This document shows positions 15,359 through 23,753 of a stretch of 40,016 nucleotides of DNA, one piece after another. The stretch spans positions 1-40,016 of the forward strand of contig CAZGTQ010000003.1 in assembly GCA_964528575.1 (NCBI GenBank), in the 5' to 3' direction. Position 1 is the stretch's first letter. Each line of letters starts with the position of its first letter. A program made the translations under genes and the position numbers. A model generated the notes under the pieces. That model was not told where the DNA came from. It made no database searches and worked only from the letters and a program-made list of their open reading frames with translations. The stretch comes from CAZGTQ01 sp964528575 (GTDB taxonomy: Bacteria > Planctomycetota > UBA1135 > GCA-002686595).

Positions 15359-17185
15359 ATGCAAACGCTCCAGAGCACCACCCAGATCCGCAACGTCGCG
15401 ATCGTGGCCCACGTCGACCACGGCAAGACCACCCTCGTCGACGCGATGTTCCGCTTCGCGGGCACGTTCCGCGCCAACCAGCGCGTGGAGGAGCGCGCCC
15501 TCGACAGCAACGCCCAGGAGCGCGAGCGCGGCATCACCATCCTCGCGAAGAACACCGCGATTTCCTACCGCGGCACGCGCATCAACATCGTCGACACCCC
15601 CGGCCACGCCGACTTCGGCGGACAGGTCGAGCGGACGCTGTCGATGGCCGACGCCGTCCTGCTGCTCGTCGACGCGTTCGAGGGGCCAATGCCCCAGACG
15701 CGCTTCGTGCTGAGGAAGGCGTTCGAAGCGGGCCTGCGCGCGCTCGTGATGATCAACAAGATCGACCGGGCCAACGCGCGCCCGCACGCGGTCCTGAACG
15801 AGGTGTTCGACCTGTTCGTCGAGCTCGGCGCGCACGACGAGCAGCTCGACTTCCCGGTCCTGTACGGCTCGGGCCGCGACGGCTATGCGTGCCGCGAGCC
15901 CGAGGATCCGCGCGTCGACCTCGAGCCGCTGTTCGACCTGCTCCTCGCGCGGATCCCGGCGGCGAAGAACGACCCCACGGGTCCCGTGCGCTTCCAGGCG
16001 TCGACGCTCGAGTACAGCGACTTCCTCGGCCGCGTGGGCGTCGGCCGCGTCGAGCGCGGCGTGCTGCGCCTGAACGCGCGGCTCAAGCTCGCGCACCCCG
16101 ACCGGCGCGAGCAACCGAGCGTGCTCGTGAAGAGCCTCTTTCGCTACGAGGGCCTCGAGCGCATCCCGGCCGAGTCCGTGTGCGCGGGCGACATCGCCGT
16201 CGTCGGCGGCATCGAGGAGATCCGCCTGGGCGACACGCTCTGCGATCCCGCGCACGTCGAGGCGCTGCCGGCGATCCGGGTCGACGAGCCGACGATCTCG
16301 ATGGTCATCGGCGTCAACGACTCGCCGTTCTCCGCGCGCGACGGGCGCTTCGTGACGAGCCGCCACCTGGCGGCGCGGCTCGAGCGGGCGGAGCTGCGCG
16401 ATCCGGCGCTCGACGTCGCGCCCGGGGCGACCGCCGACCAGTTCGAGGTGAAGGGCCGCGGAGTCATGCACCTCGCGGTGTTGATCGAGGAGATGCGGCG
16501 CGAGGGCTTCGAGATGAGCGTCGGCAAGCCGCGCGTGCTGATCAAGGACGTCGGCGGCACGCCGTGCGAGCCGTGGGAGCGCGCGAGCGTCGAGGTGCCG
16601 ACCGACAACGCCGGGCGCGTCATCGAGTATCTCGGCCGGCGGCGCGGCGAGCTCGCGCAGATGGAGGCGATCGGCCCGATCTCGAAGATCGAGTTCTTCG
16701 TCCCCGCGCGCGGGCTGATCGGCGCGCGCACGGCGCTGCTCACGCTCACCCAGGGCGAAGCGGTCCTGTCGCACGTCTTCGATTCGTGGCGGCCGGACCA
16801 GGGCTCGATCCCGCGGCGTTCGTCGGGCGTGCTCGTTTCCGACCGCTCGGGGCCGGCCGTCGCCTATGCGCTCGAGGGGCTCTCCGACCGCGGCGAGTTC
16901 TTCGTCGAGCCCGGCGAGGACGTCTACGCCGGCATGGTCGTCGGCGAGAACCGGCGCGACGAGGACCTCGCGGTCAACGTGTGCCGCACGCGCAAGCTGA
17001 CGAACATCCGCTCGGCGTCCAAGGACGACACGGTGCGCATCGCCCCGCCGCGGCGCATGTCGCTCGAGGAGATGCTCGAGTACGTCGAGGACGACGAGCT
17101 GCTCGAGGTCACGCCGTCGAACCAGCGCCTGCGCAAGCGCGTGCTCGACGCCGACCAGCGTCGCAAGCAGCAGCGCGTGCGCTGA
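15359..17185 (+). CDS. typA: Ribosome-associated GTPase TypA/BipA
   Basis: A 608-residue translational GTPase of the EF-G/LepA family. G1 is AHVDHGKTTLVDAM, switch I RGITILAKNTAI, G3 DTPGHADFGGQVERTL and G4 NKID; these lie in the first 140 residues. Domain II, the EF-G-like domains III and V, and the BipA C-terminal domain follow (VKGRGVMHLAVLIEEMRREGFE, PARGLIGARTALLTLTQGEAV, NVCRTRKLTNIRSASKDD). The length is normal. It binds ribosomes and helps 50S assembly under cold or stress. The start is supported by the N-terminal QIRNVAIVAHVDHGKT. GT87 follows after 7 bases. Confidence 0.97.
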   Translation: MQTLQSTTQIRNVAIVAHVDHGKTTLVDAMFRFAGTFRANQRVEERALDSNAQERERGITILAKNTAISYRGTRINIVDTPGHADFGGQVERTLSMADAVLLLVDAFEGPMPQTRFVLRKAFEAGLRALVMINKIDRANARPHAVLNEVFDLFVELGAHDEQLDFPVLYGSGRDGYACREPEDPRVDLEPLFDLLLARIPAAKNDPTGPVRFQASTLEYSDFLGRVGVGRVERGVLRLNARLKLAHPDRREQPSVLVKSLFRYEGLERIPAESVCAGDIAVVGGIEEIRLGDTLCDPAHVEALPAIRVDEPTISMVIGVNDSPFSARDGRFVTSRHLAARLERAELRDPALDVAPGATADQFEVKGRGVMHLAVLIEEMRREGFEMSVGKPRVLIKDVGGTPCEPWERASVEVPTDNAGRVIEYLGRRRGELAQMEAIGPISKIEFFVPARGLIGARTALLTLTQGEAVLSHVFDSWRPDQGSIPRRSSGVLVSDRSGPAVAYALEGLSDRGEFFVEPGEDVYAGMVVGENRRDEDLAVNVCRTRKLTNIRSASKDDTVRIAPPRRMSLEEMLEYVEDDELLEVTPSNQRLRKRVLDADQRRKQQRVR

Positions 17186-17192
17186 CGAGCTC

Positions 17193-18518
17193 GTGGACGA
17201 GCCGGGGACGAGCCTGTCGCGCGGATGGCGCGCCGTGCTCGTCGTCGCCGTGCTCGCATCGATCGTCGCGCTCGCGCAGGCGCACCACCGCGCGTCGAAG
17301 GGCGAGAACGCGCTCGTCAAGTGGGCGCCCGCGTTCGAGGCGCTCGAGCGCGGCGAGCCGATCTACGGCGTCGCGCGGCCGGGCGTCGGCGCGGAGGGCT
17401 ACCCGACGCTGCCGCTCTCGCTCCTCGTCATGCGGCCGTTCCACGCGCTCGGGCCGACGGCGGGCCCGCTCGCCTGGGCGGCGGCGAAGGTCGTGCTCGC
17501 GTGGCTGATCGTGTGGGCCGCGCTGGCGCTCGCAGCGGGCCGCGCGCGCGCGTTCCCGGCCGGGCTCGCGGCGATCGTCGTCGTGCTGTCGTTCCGGCCG
17601 CTCTACTCCGACGTGCAGCACGGCAACGTCAACGTGCCGGTCGGCGCGACCGTCGTCGCCGCCGCGTGGGCGTGGTCGCGCCGGCGCGAGCTCGAGTGCG
17701 GGACGTGGATCGCGCTCGGTGCCGTGCTCAAGGTGACCCCGCTCCTCGCCGCGCTGCTCTTCCTGCGCCAGCGCAGCGCGCGCGGGCTCGCGGGGCTCGC
17801 GCTCGGGCTCGCGCTGTACGCGTTCGTGCTGCCGTCGCTCTGGCTCGGCCCGGAGCGCAACGTCGAGCTCGTCGGCGCGTGGTGGCGCCAAATGGTCGAG
17901 CCGTACGTCGAGCAGCGCGAGCCGGAGCTGATGCAGACCGAGCACATCAACCAGTCGCTGTTCGGCGTGCTCGCGCGGCTCACCACCGACGCCGTCGCGA
18001 TCGAGGCGGACCCGCCCGAGCAGCCGACCGACGTGCGCGTGACGCTCGTGTCGCTGAGCCCTCGCGCGTTCCACGTCGTGCACCGCGTCGCGTGCCTGGC
18101 CGTGCTCGCGGTGCTCTGGATCGCGCTCGGACCGCGCCGCGCCGAGCGCGATGGCCGCCGAGTGCTCGGCGAGCTCGCGCTGCTCGCGCTGGCGATGCTG
18201 ATGCTGTCGGAGCGGAGCTGGAAGCACCACTACGTGCTGCTCGCGCTGCCGATCGCGTACCTGGCGATCCACACGCGCAGCGACGAGACGCGGCGCGTGG
18301 CGTGGCTCGGCATCGCCGCGAGCGCGGTGTTGTTCGGCCTCACCGGCGAAGCGGTGCTCGGCCACCGCGGCAGCAACCTCGCCGAGGCGTGGGGCGCGTT
18401 CCTCGCGGGCGCGCTCGTGCTCTTCGCGAGCTGCGCCGTCGTGCTCGCGCGCACGCGCGGCGCCGAAACGGCGGGAGCGCGGAGCCTCGGCCCCGCGCTC
18501 CCGCGCAGCTCCCCGTAG
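17193..18518 (+). CDS. Glycosyltransferase family 87 (DUF2029) membrane protein
   Basis: A 441-residue protein with about ten hydrophobic segments (AVLVVAVLASIVALAQAH, LAWAAAKVVLAWLIVWAALAL, GLAAIVVVLSFRPLYSDVQHGN). The phrase VLSFRPLYSDVQHGNVNVPVGATVVAAAW and ALGAVLKVTPLLAALLFLRQR match GT87 polyprenyl-phosphate-dependent mannosyltransferases of the GT-C fold; an acidic residue in the first periplasmic loop (ALERGEPIYGV) fits the catalytic base region. It probably adds a sugar to a periplasmic glycan or lipid. GTG start 7 bases after typA suggests cotranscription. The final 25 residues are Pro/Ser-rich and dispensable-looking. The acceptor is unknown. Confidence 0.8.
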   Translation: MDEPGTSLSRGWRAVLVVAVLASIVALAQAHHRASKGENALVKWAPAFEALERGEPIYGVARPGVGAEGYPTLPLSLLVMRPFHALGPTAGPLAWAAAKVVLAWLIVWAALALAAGRARAFPAGLAAIVVVLSFRPLYSDVQHGNVNVPVGATVVAAAWAWSRRRELECGTWIALGAVLKVTPLLAALLFLRQRSARGLAGLALGLALYAFVLPSLWLGPERNVELVGAWWRQMVEPYVEQREPELMQTEHINQSLFGVLARLTTDAVAIEADPPEQPTDVRVTLVSLSPRAFHVVHRVACLAVLAVLWIALGPRRAERDGRRVLGELALLALAMLMLSERSWKHHYVLLALPIAYLAIHTRSDETRRVAWLGIAASAVLFGLTGEAVLGHRGSNLAEAWGAFLAGALVLFASCAVVLARTRGAETAGARSLGPALPRSSP

Positions 18519-18548
18519 CGACTGGTACTGGTCCGCGGCGAGCTCGGC

Positions 18549-20348
18549 CTAGTCGCGCAGCGACCAGCCGAGCCTGCGCGCGTTCTCTTCGTTCGGCGTG
18601 AAGTCCGCGTTCAGGATGCCGTTCGCGACGAGCATCGCGCGGATCGCGGGCGGGTAGTTGTCGCGGTACGAGACGCCGCGGCGGTCGGGCCGGAACGCCT
18701 CGTTCGCGCGGATCGCTTCCCAATCGGCGAAGCCGCGGCGCACCCCGTTGACGAAGTAGTCGAACTCGACGTCCTGGGCGCCGCGCACGACGATGCGGTC
18801 GAGGCCGCGCGATTCGATCCACAGGAGCGTCGGCGCGCCGACGGCCGTCGTCTGCACGGTGAGCCCCTCGGGCTCGGTCACGAGGCGGAACGACTCGGGC
18901 ACGTCGATCACCGCGACGCCGCCCACCAGGCGCGCCGTGCCGCGGAAGTAGGTGCCGGACTCGGGGCCCTCGAGGCAGACGAAGCGCACCTCGCGCGTCG
19001 GATCGCTCGGGTGCGGGCTCGCGAACGACTTCTGTCCCGTGACGGTGAGGCCGCCGGTGACGATCGTCTGCTGGCCGACGATGCTGACGATGCTCCCGAC
19101 GAGGAGCAGGCCGCCCGTCGCCACGACATCGATGCCGATCAGCGACGAGAGCGCGAGCAGCGTCGGCGAATCGACGTCGACGTTCCCGTCGACGTCGACA
19201 TCGCGCGCGGTCATCACGGTGTTCGGCTCGACGTCGACCCACGCCGAGGAGCCGGCCGACCCGGTCGGGCCCGCGGGTCCCTGGGGTCCGGTCGGCCCGG
19301 CGCCTCCGTCCGCGCCCGCGGACCCCGCCGGACCCGTGGCACCGTCGGCGCCCGCGGGACCCGTGGCACCGTCGGCGCCGGCCGGGCCGGTCGCGCCGCC
19401 GACTCCCGCGGGGCCGGTCGCGCCGGCCGCGCCCGCGCTCCCCGTCGGTCCGGCCGGCCCGGTCGGACCGTGCGTCCCGCGCGCGCCCGCGGGTCCCGTG
19501 GGCCCGGCAGCGCCGCCCGGTCCTGTCGGGCCCGGCAGACCTTGCGCGCCGGACGCTCCGGCGGGGCCGGTCGGCCCGAGGGGGCCGGCCGGTCCTTGCG
19601 CTCCCGTCGCTCCGGCGGCGCCCGTGGGCCCGGCCGGACCGCTCGGTCCCTGTGCTCCCGTCGCTCCGGCGCTGCCCGTCGGTCCCGCCGGACCGATCGC
19701 GCCCTGTGCGCCGCTGGCGCCGGCCGCGCCCGTCGGACCTTGGGCGCCGCTCGGACCTTGGACGCCGCTCGGGCCCTGCGCTCCCGTCGGACCCGGCGCC
19801 CCGACCGCGCCCGCCGGACCCGTCGGGCCGACGAGGCCGGTCGGGCTCCCCACCCAGTTGCCGGCGCCGTCGATCACCGCCATGCCGTTCACGGTGACCG
19901 AGCTCGGATTGATCGCGTTGCCCTCGACGTCGTCGGCGTTGCGCGCGGTGTCGGCGCGCAGCGCGTACGCCACGCTCGCGATGCGGTGCCGCGGCGCCAT
20001 CTCGCTGTCGGCGCCGAGCGCGATGCCGAGATACGTCGTCGCGTTGCTCGCGAACAGGTTCGCGGGCAGCGGCGTCGTCGACCCGATCAACGTCGCGAAC
20101 AACCCGTTCGCGACGTCGACGACCTGCGTCTCCTCGTAGAGCACGGCGCCGGCGACCGCCGCGTCGTACACGCGGAAGCGGACCTGCACCGCGCTCTGCG
20201 TGAGCGGCTGCCCCGCGACGTCGAGGAAGCGGCCCTGGTAGTGGATCAGCGCCGGCGGCGAAGCTCCGCCGCCGCCGCCGGGACCGGCGAGAGCGATCGC
20301 TCCGAACAGAGAGAGCGTGGACGCGAGCGCGAGAACGATGTGCTTCAT
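18549..20348 (-). CDS. Exported collagen-like surface protein
   Basis: A 599-residue protein with a signal peptide (residues 1-21) and a polyglycine stretch. Residues 32-165 are a globular head typical of tail-fibre-like proteins (LIHYQGRFLDVAGQPL, VQVRFRVYDAAVAG, NGLFATLIGSTTPLP, HRIASVAYALRADTA). About 65 collagen Gly-X-Y triplets run from about 171 to 367 (GPTGPAGAVGAPGPTGAQGP). The C-terminal 200 residues carry a domain seen in other bacterial surface proteins: GQKSFASPHPSDPTREVRFVCLEGPESGTYFRG, then VIDVPESFRLVTEPEGLTVQ and DRIVVRGAQDVEFDYFVNGVRRGFAD. It is probably a trimeric stalk. It lies 18 bases after the IPT/TIG gene in an apparent operon. Confidence 0.88.
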   Translation of the reverse strand: MKHIVLALASTLSLFGAIALAGPGGGGGASPPALIHYQGRFLDVAGQPLTQSAVQVRFRVYDAAVAGAVLYEETQVVDVANGLFATLIGSTTPLPANLFASNATTYLGIALGADSEMAPRHRIASVAYALRADTARNADDVEGNAINPSSVTVNGMAVIDGAGNWVGSPTGLVGPTGPAGAVGAPGPTGAQGPSGVQGPSGAQGPTGAAGASGAQGAIGPAGPTGSAGATGAQGPSGPAGPTGAAGATGAQGPAGPLGPTGPAGASGAQGLPGPTGPGGAAGPTGPAGARGTHGPTGPAGPTGSAGAAGATGPAGVGGATGPAGADGATGPAGADGATGPAGSAGADGGAGPTGPQGPAGPTGSAGSSAWVDVEPNTVMTARDVDVDGNVDVDSPTLLALSSLIGIDVVATGGLLLVGSIVSIVGQQTIVTGGLTVTGQKSFASPHPSDPTREVRFVCLEGPESGTYFRGTARLVGGVAVIDVPESFRLVTEPEGLTVQTTAVGAPTLLWIESRGLDRIVVRGAQDVEFDYFVNGVRRGFADWEAIRANEAFRPDRRGVSYRDNYPPAIRAMLVANGILNADFTPNEENARRLGWSLRD

Positions 20349-20366
20349 GGCGAGTGCGAGCGGGGA

Positions 20367-21278
20367 TCAGGGGACGAAGGTAAGGGCGACCGCGTTCGTG
20401 AACGCCCCCAGCGGAACGACGAGGTCGGTGACGGCGAGCGCCTGCAGCTCGATCTTCTTCCCGATCAGATTCGGGGAGTCGGGCACGGAGAACGTGATCG
20501 TGCTCTGCCCGGTCGGCGCGGCCACGACGCCCAGGACGATCGGATTGACGAACAACTCGAGCGACCCCTCGAACGGGAACACGAGCAGCGAGAGGCCCGG
20601 CGAGCTCGTGCCCGCGACCAGCAAGGCCACCGTGTTGGGGACGTGGTGCACGCCGAGCTCGAGCGAAGCGTCGATCGCCGCCAGCTCGGGGGCGAGCAGC
20701 GCGGGCAGGTAACGGAACGCGTCGGTCGCGCCCGCCGTCCCGTTGCCGTTCGTCACCTCGACGGTCGCCGGCGTCTTCGGGTTGCCGCCGAAGCTCACGC
20801 CCGACGGCGTCGTCACGGCGAGCCTCGTGTTGGAGAGCGTCTGCACCGCGAGCGCCTGCCGGTCCCCGAACTCGGCCGTGTTGGCGCCGGCCCCCGCCGC
20901 CGTGAAGTTGAAGCCGAACACGTCGACGAGCTCGACGCCGGTCTTCGACCCGAAGCCGGGCGAGACGCCGAACACGAGCGGTGCGCTCGTCGTGATCGCC
21001 GGCGCGACGCCCACCACGCCGTCGACCAGGCTCACGAAGGCCGCGCTCGAGGTCCCGCCGCCCGGCGCAAGCCCGAGGTGCGACTCGAGCGTCCCCGCGA
21101 ACGTGCCGCCGGCGCTCGTCGCCGTTCCGCCCGCGTTCGATGCCGCGCGCTGTGCGATCGCGAAGGCCGACTGGCTGCCCGCGACTTGCGCCGACCCCAG
21201 CGCGGCGAGCGCCACGAGCGCGCCCCACGCGGCCGCCGCACGGCGAACGCTCCCTCGCTCCTCTCGAATCGTCTCCAA
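20367..21278 (-). CDS. Exported IPT/TIG-domain protein
   Basis: A 303-residue exported protein. The start is TTG at 21278 because it has GGGAGGAG at 5-nt spacing and directly precedes a good signal peptide (ETIREERGSVRR, then AAAAWGALVALAALGSAQVAG); the longer frame upstream of TTG has a poor N-terminus. Residues about 90-195 resemble an IPT/TIG immunoglobulin-like domain (PLVFGVSPGFGSKTGVELVDVFGFNF, NTAEFGDRQALAVQTLSNTRLAVTTPSG, PATVEVTNGNGT). The C-terminal part is a beta-rich domain. It is likely a secreted or surface adhesion or structural protein, cotranscribed with the collagen-like gene. Function is not known in detail. Confidence 0.72.
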   Translation of the reverse strand: METIREERGSVRRAAAAWGALVALAALGSAQVAGSQSAFAIAQRAASNAGGTATSAGGTFAGTLESHLGLAPGGGTSSAAFVSLVDGVVGVAPAITTSAPLVFGVSPGFGSKTGVELVDVFGFNFTAAGAGANTAEFGDRQALAVQTLSNTRLAVTTPSGVSFGGNPKTPATVEVTNGNGTAGATDAFRYLPALLAPELAAIDASLELGVHHVPNTVALLVAGTSSPGLSLLVFPFEGSLELFVNPIVLGVVAAPTGQSTITFSVPDSPNLIGKKIELQALAVTDLVVPLGAFTNAVALTFVP

Positions 21279-21330
21279 CGGCTCCTCCCTTCGCCCCAAA
21301 GGGCGTATCGCTTTCGCAGAGACGAGGCCC

Positions 21331-21336
21331 ATTGTA
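21331..21336 (-). promoter_or_regulatory. Putative -10 hexamer for the IPT/TIG-collagen operon
   Basis: TACAAT on the minus strand, about 52 nt upstream of the TTG start; it predicts a leader of about 45 nt that includes the strong Shine-Dalgarno. No clear -35. Confidence 0.35.
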
Positions 21337-21498
21337 CGAACGCTCAAAAGGGACGGCTGCGGCACTCTCCGACGAAATCCGCGAAAAACGGCGGCCAGAG
21401 GCATCAGCGCGACGTCCGTCCGTCCGAAGGAGGGCGCAATGGCGTGTGCGACTTCCTTCGCGCGATTTCCAATTTCCTTACCCGCCCGCTCCGCACCG

Positions 21499-21504
21499 TA
21501 TCAT
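21499..21504 (+). promoter_or_regulatory. Putative -10 hexamer of the sulfatase-fold gene
   Basis: TATCAT ends 6 nt before ATG 21511, the spacing expected if the transcript begins at the start codon. Confidence 0.4.
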
Positions 21505-21510
21505 CGCCCC

Positions 21511-22938
21511 ATGGCGCCCCCCATCGCCCTGCGCGCGCGCCTGGCGCCCGCGACCCTGGCTCTCGCCGCCGCCGGCTGCGGGCCCGGCCCCTCCGCGCCG
21601 CCGGTCCCCCCGAACGTGATCGTGTGCCTCGTCGACACGCTGCGGGCCGACTACCTCGGCTTCGGCGGCTTCGACGGCCCGATCTCGCCGGCGATCGACG
21701 CGTTCGCCGCCGAGTCGGTCGTGTTCGAGCGCTGCGTCGCGCCCGCGCCCTGGACGAAGCCCTCGGTCGCGTCGCTGTTCACCTCGCTCCATCCCGCCGC
21801 GCACGGGCTGACCAACCACGAAGGCCGCTACTGGGGCGGCGAGGCGCCGAACGGCCGGACCGGCGTGTTGCCCGCCGCGGCGACGACGCTCGCCGAGACG
21901 CTGCGCGCTGCGGGCTACGTCACCGGCGCCTTCGTGGCGAACCCGTGGATCACCGCGCGCTACGGCTTCGCGCAGGGCTTCGACGTGTTCGACGAGCACG
22001 CGGTCGACATCGACACGCCGGCGGACCGCCTGTTCGCGAGCGCGCGCTCGTGGCTCGACGGTCTGCCGCCCGAGCGCCCGTTCTTCGCGTACCTGCACCT
22101 GATGGACGTGCACGCGCCGTACGACGGCGAGCGCGCCGACTACGACGAGCTGCGCGCCTCGCCCGACGTCGGTCCCGCGGCGCCGATCGCCGAGGAGCGC
22201 ACGCCGCACGAGCTCTTCCAAAACGTCGAGAAGCGTCCCGCGTGGGCGAGCGACGAGCTGCGGCGCGACGTCGCGTACTGGCGCGCGCGCTACGCGTCCG
22301 GCGTGCGCGCGCTCGACCGCCGGCTCGCGACCTTCTTCGACTGGCTGCGCCGGCGCGACCTCCTCGACGAGAGCGTGCTCGTGTTCACGTCCGACCACGG
22401 CGAGGAGCTGTACGAGCACGGCTCGTGGAGCCACGGCGCGAACCTGTTCGAGCACCAGCTCCACGTACCGCTCTTCGTGCGCCTGCCTGGCGGCCAGGAG
22501 GGCGGCCGGCGCGTCGGCGCGATCGTGAGCTTGCTCGACCTCGCGCCCACGCTCGCCGAGCTCGCCGGCGTCGCGCCGCCCGCGAGCTGGTCCGGCCGCT
22601 CGTTCGCGCGCCTGGCGACGGGGGACGGCGCCGCGGCGGACGGCGGCATCGGCGTCGCGACCGCGACGCGCGAGCGGCCGAGCCTGCACGCGCTGCGCAC
22701 GCGCGACCACAAGCTCGTGCTCGACCGCGAGAACGGCGAAGTCCAGCTCTTCGACCTGCGCGCGGATCCGGGCGAGGCGGCCGACGTCGCACCGAGCGAG
22801 CGCGCGCGCGCCGAGGAGCTGCGCGCGAGGCTCGAGGCGTACCTAGAGCGGGTCGAGGAGCGGGGCGTCCTGCCGGCGGAGAGCGCCGCGATCCCGCCCG
22901 AGCTCGAGGCGGGGCTGCGCGCGTTGGGCTACCTGTGA
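21511..22938 (+). CDS. Sulfatase-fold lipoprotein with Thr in place of the formylglycine Cys
   Basis: A 475-residue alkaline-phosphatase-superfamily hydrolase. The signal peptide ends in a lipobox with Cys23 (ALAAAGC). Metal-site motifs are present: NVIVCLVDTLRADYLG (Asp42) and VFTSDHGEELYEHGSWSHG. The position of the sulfatase CxPSR signature reads WTKPSVASLFTSLHPAAHGL, so Thr82 replaces Cys/Ser and the Arg is absent; formylglycine cannot form. A Thr-nucleophile phosphoester, phosphonate or sulfate hydrolase is likely. The alternative in-frame ATG 21439 has GAAGGAGG at 5-nt spacing and would add 24 residues before the signal peptide; 21511 is preferred because it gives a normal lipoprotein signal and the -10-like TATCAT lies just upstream. 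The next gene overlaps by GTGA. Confidence 0.85.
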   Translation: MAPPIALRARLAPATLALAAAGCGPGPSAPPVPPNVIVCLVDTLRADYLGFGGFDGPISPAIDAFAAESVVFERCVAPAPWTKPSVASLFTSLHPAAHGLTNHEGRYWGGEAPNGRTGVLPAAATTLAETLRAAGYVTGAFVANPWITARYGFAQGFDVFDEHAVDIDTPADRLFASARSWLDGLPPERPFFAYLHLMDVHAPYDGERADYDELRASPDVGPAAPIAEERTPHELFQNVEKRPAWASDELRRDVAYWRARYASGVRALDRRLATFFDWLRRRDLLDESVLVFTSDHGEELYEHGSWSHGANLFEHQLHVPLFVRLPGGQEGGRRVGAIVSLLDLAPTLAELAGVAPPASWSGRSFARLATGDGAAADGGIGVATATRERPSLHALRTRDHKLVLDRENGEVQLFDLRADPGEAADVAPSERARAEELRARLEAYLERVEERGVLPAESAAIPPELEAGLRALGYL

Positions 22939-23726
22939 AGCGCTCGCGTCGTCACCTCACGGGGGCGCCGCTGGCGCTGCTCGCTCTCTCGCTCCCGCTC
23001 GCGCTCGCGGGCTGCGCGCCCGAGGAGGCGCCCGACCGGACGCGGGAGGCCGACACCGAGGCCGCGCTCCGCGAGCGCGTCGCGCTCGCCCGCGAGACCG
23101 CGCGCACGTTCCGCGAGCACGGCGAGCTCGTGCGCGCGGCGGTCGAGCTCGGCCGCGCGACGGGGCTCGACCCGCGCGACGCCGCGGCGCAGCGCGAGCT
23201 CGGCGAGGTGTGGCTGGCGCTCGGCCGGCCCGATGCGGCGGAGGCGGCGTTCGCGACCTCGCTCGCGCTCGACGAGAGCGCGGGCGCTCTGGTCGGGCTC
23301 GGCCGCTGCGCGATCCGCAACGGGCGCTACGTCGACGCGCTCGAGCGGCTGCAACGCGCGCTCGTCCTCGATCCGTCGAGCTACCGCGCGCGCCAGCAGC
23401 TCGGCATCGCGTTCGCGTTCCTCGACCGCTCCTCCGAGGCGCTCGCGGCGTTCCGCGCGGCGCTCGAGCTGCGGCCCGACGACCTCGACGCGCGGCACAA
23501 CGTCGGCTACGGCCAGCGCATCGCGGGCGACGCGGAGGGCGCGATCGCGACGCTCGAGGCCGTGCTCGCGGACGACCCGACGCGCGCGATCACGCTGTAC
23601 GAGCTCGCCCAGGCGTACGAGGCCGCCGGCCGCATCGAGGACGCGAAGAGCACGCTGCGGCGCCTGCTCGAGGGGATGCCGGGGCACGCGTCGGCGCGCC
23701 GCGCCCTCGAGCGGCTGGGCGGGTGA
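22935..23726 (+). CDS. TPR lipoprotein
   Basis: A 263-residue protein starting with GTG within the GTGA that also ends the sulfatase-fold gene, so the two are translationally coupled. Residues 1-26 form a signal peptide with twin basic pairs and lipobox LAGC (Cys27). From about 65 onward at least five TPR-type helix pairs follow (LDPRDAAAQRELGEVWLALGRP, GALVGLGRCAIRNGRYVDALERL, YRARQQLGIAFAFLDRSSEALAAF, ITLYELAQAYEAAGRIEDAKS). It probably scaffolds an envelope complex, perhaps with the sulfatase-fold enzyme; this is inferred only from coupling. Confidence 0.85.
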   Translation: MKRSRRHLTGAPLALLALSLPLALAGCAPEEAPDRTREADTEAALRERVALARETARTFREHGELVRAAVELGRATGLDPRDAAAQRELGEVWLALGRPDAAEAAFATSLALDESAGALVGLGRCAIRNGRYVDALERLQRALVLDPSSYRARQQLGIAFAFLDRSSEALAAFRAALELRPDDLDARHNVGYGQRIAGDAEGAIATLEAVLADDPTRAITLYELAQAYEAAGRIEDAKSTLRRLLEGMPGHASARRALERLGG

Positions 23727-23740
23727 GCCGCTCGCGGCGC

Positions 23741-23746
23741 TACGAT
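23741..23746 (+). promoter_or_regulatory. Putative -10 hexamer of the M14 peptidase gene
   Basis: TACGAT overlaps an ATG at 23745 and ends 7 nt before ATG 23754. If used, it excludes 23745 as the start and makes 23754 the likely, leaderless start. Confidence 0.35.
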
Positions 23747-23753
23747 GCGCGCG

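Noticed and set aside
15332..17320. Long minus-strand frame opposite typA
   Set aside because: It is a shadow of typA; the plus strand has all GTPase motifs.
18952..20139. Plus-strand frame with Gly-Pro-rich repeats opposite the collagen gene
   Set aside because: Gly-X-Y codons read backwards also give Gly/Pro repeats; the minus-strand product has a signal peptide and flanking domains.
19011..23726. Open frame of about 1,570 codons on the plus strand
   Set aside because: Only its last part (from GTG 22935) is a protein-like lipoprotein; the rest is antisense to the collagen-like gene or out of frame with the sulfatase-fold gene.
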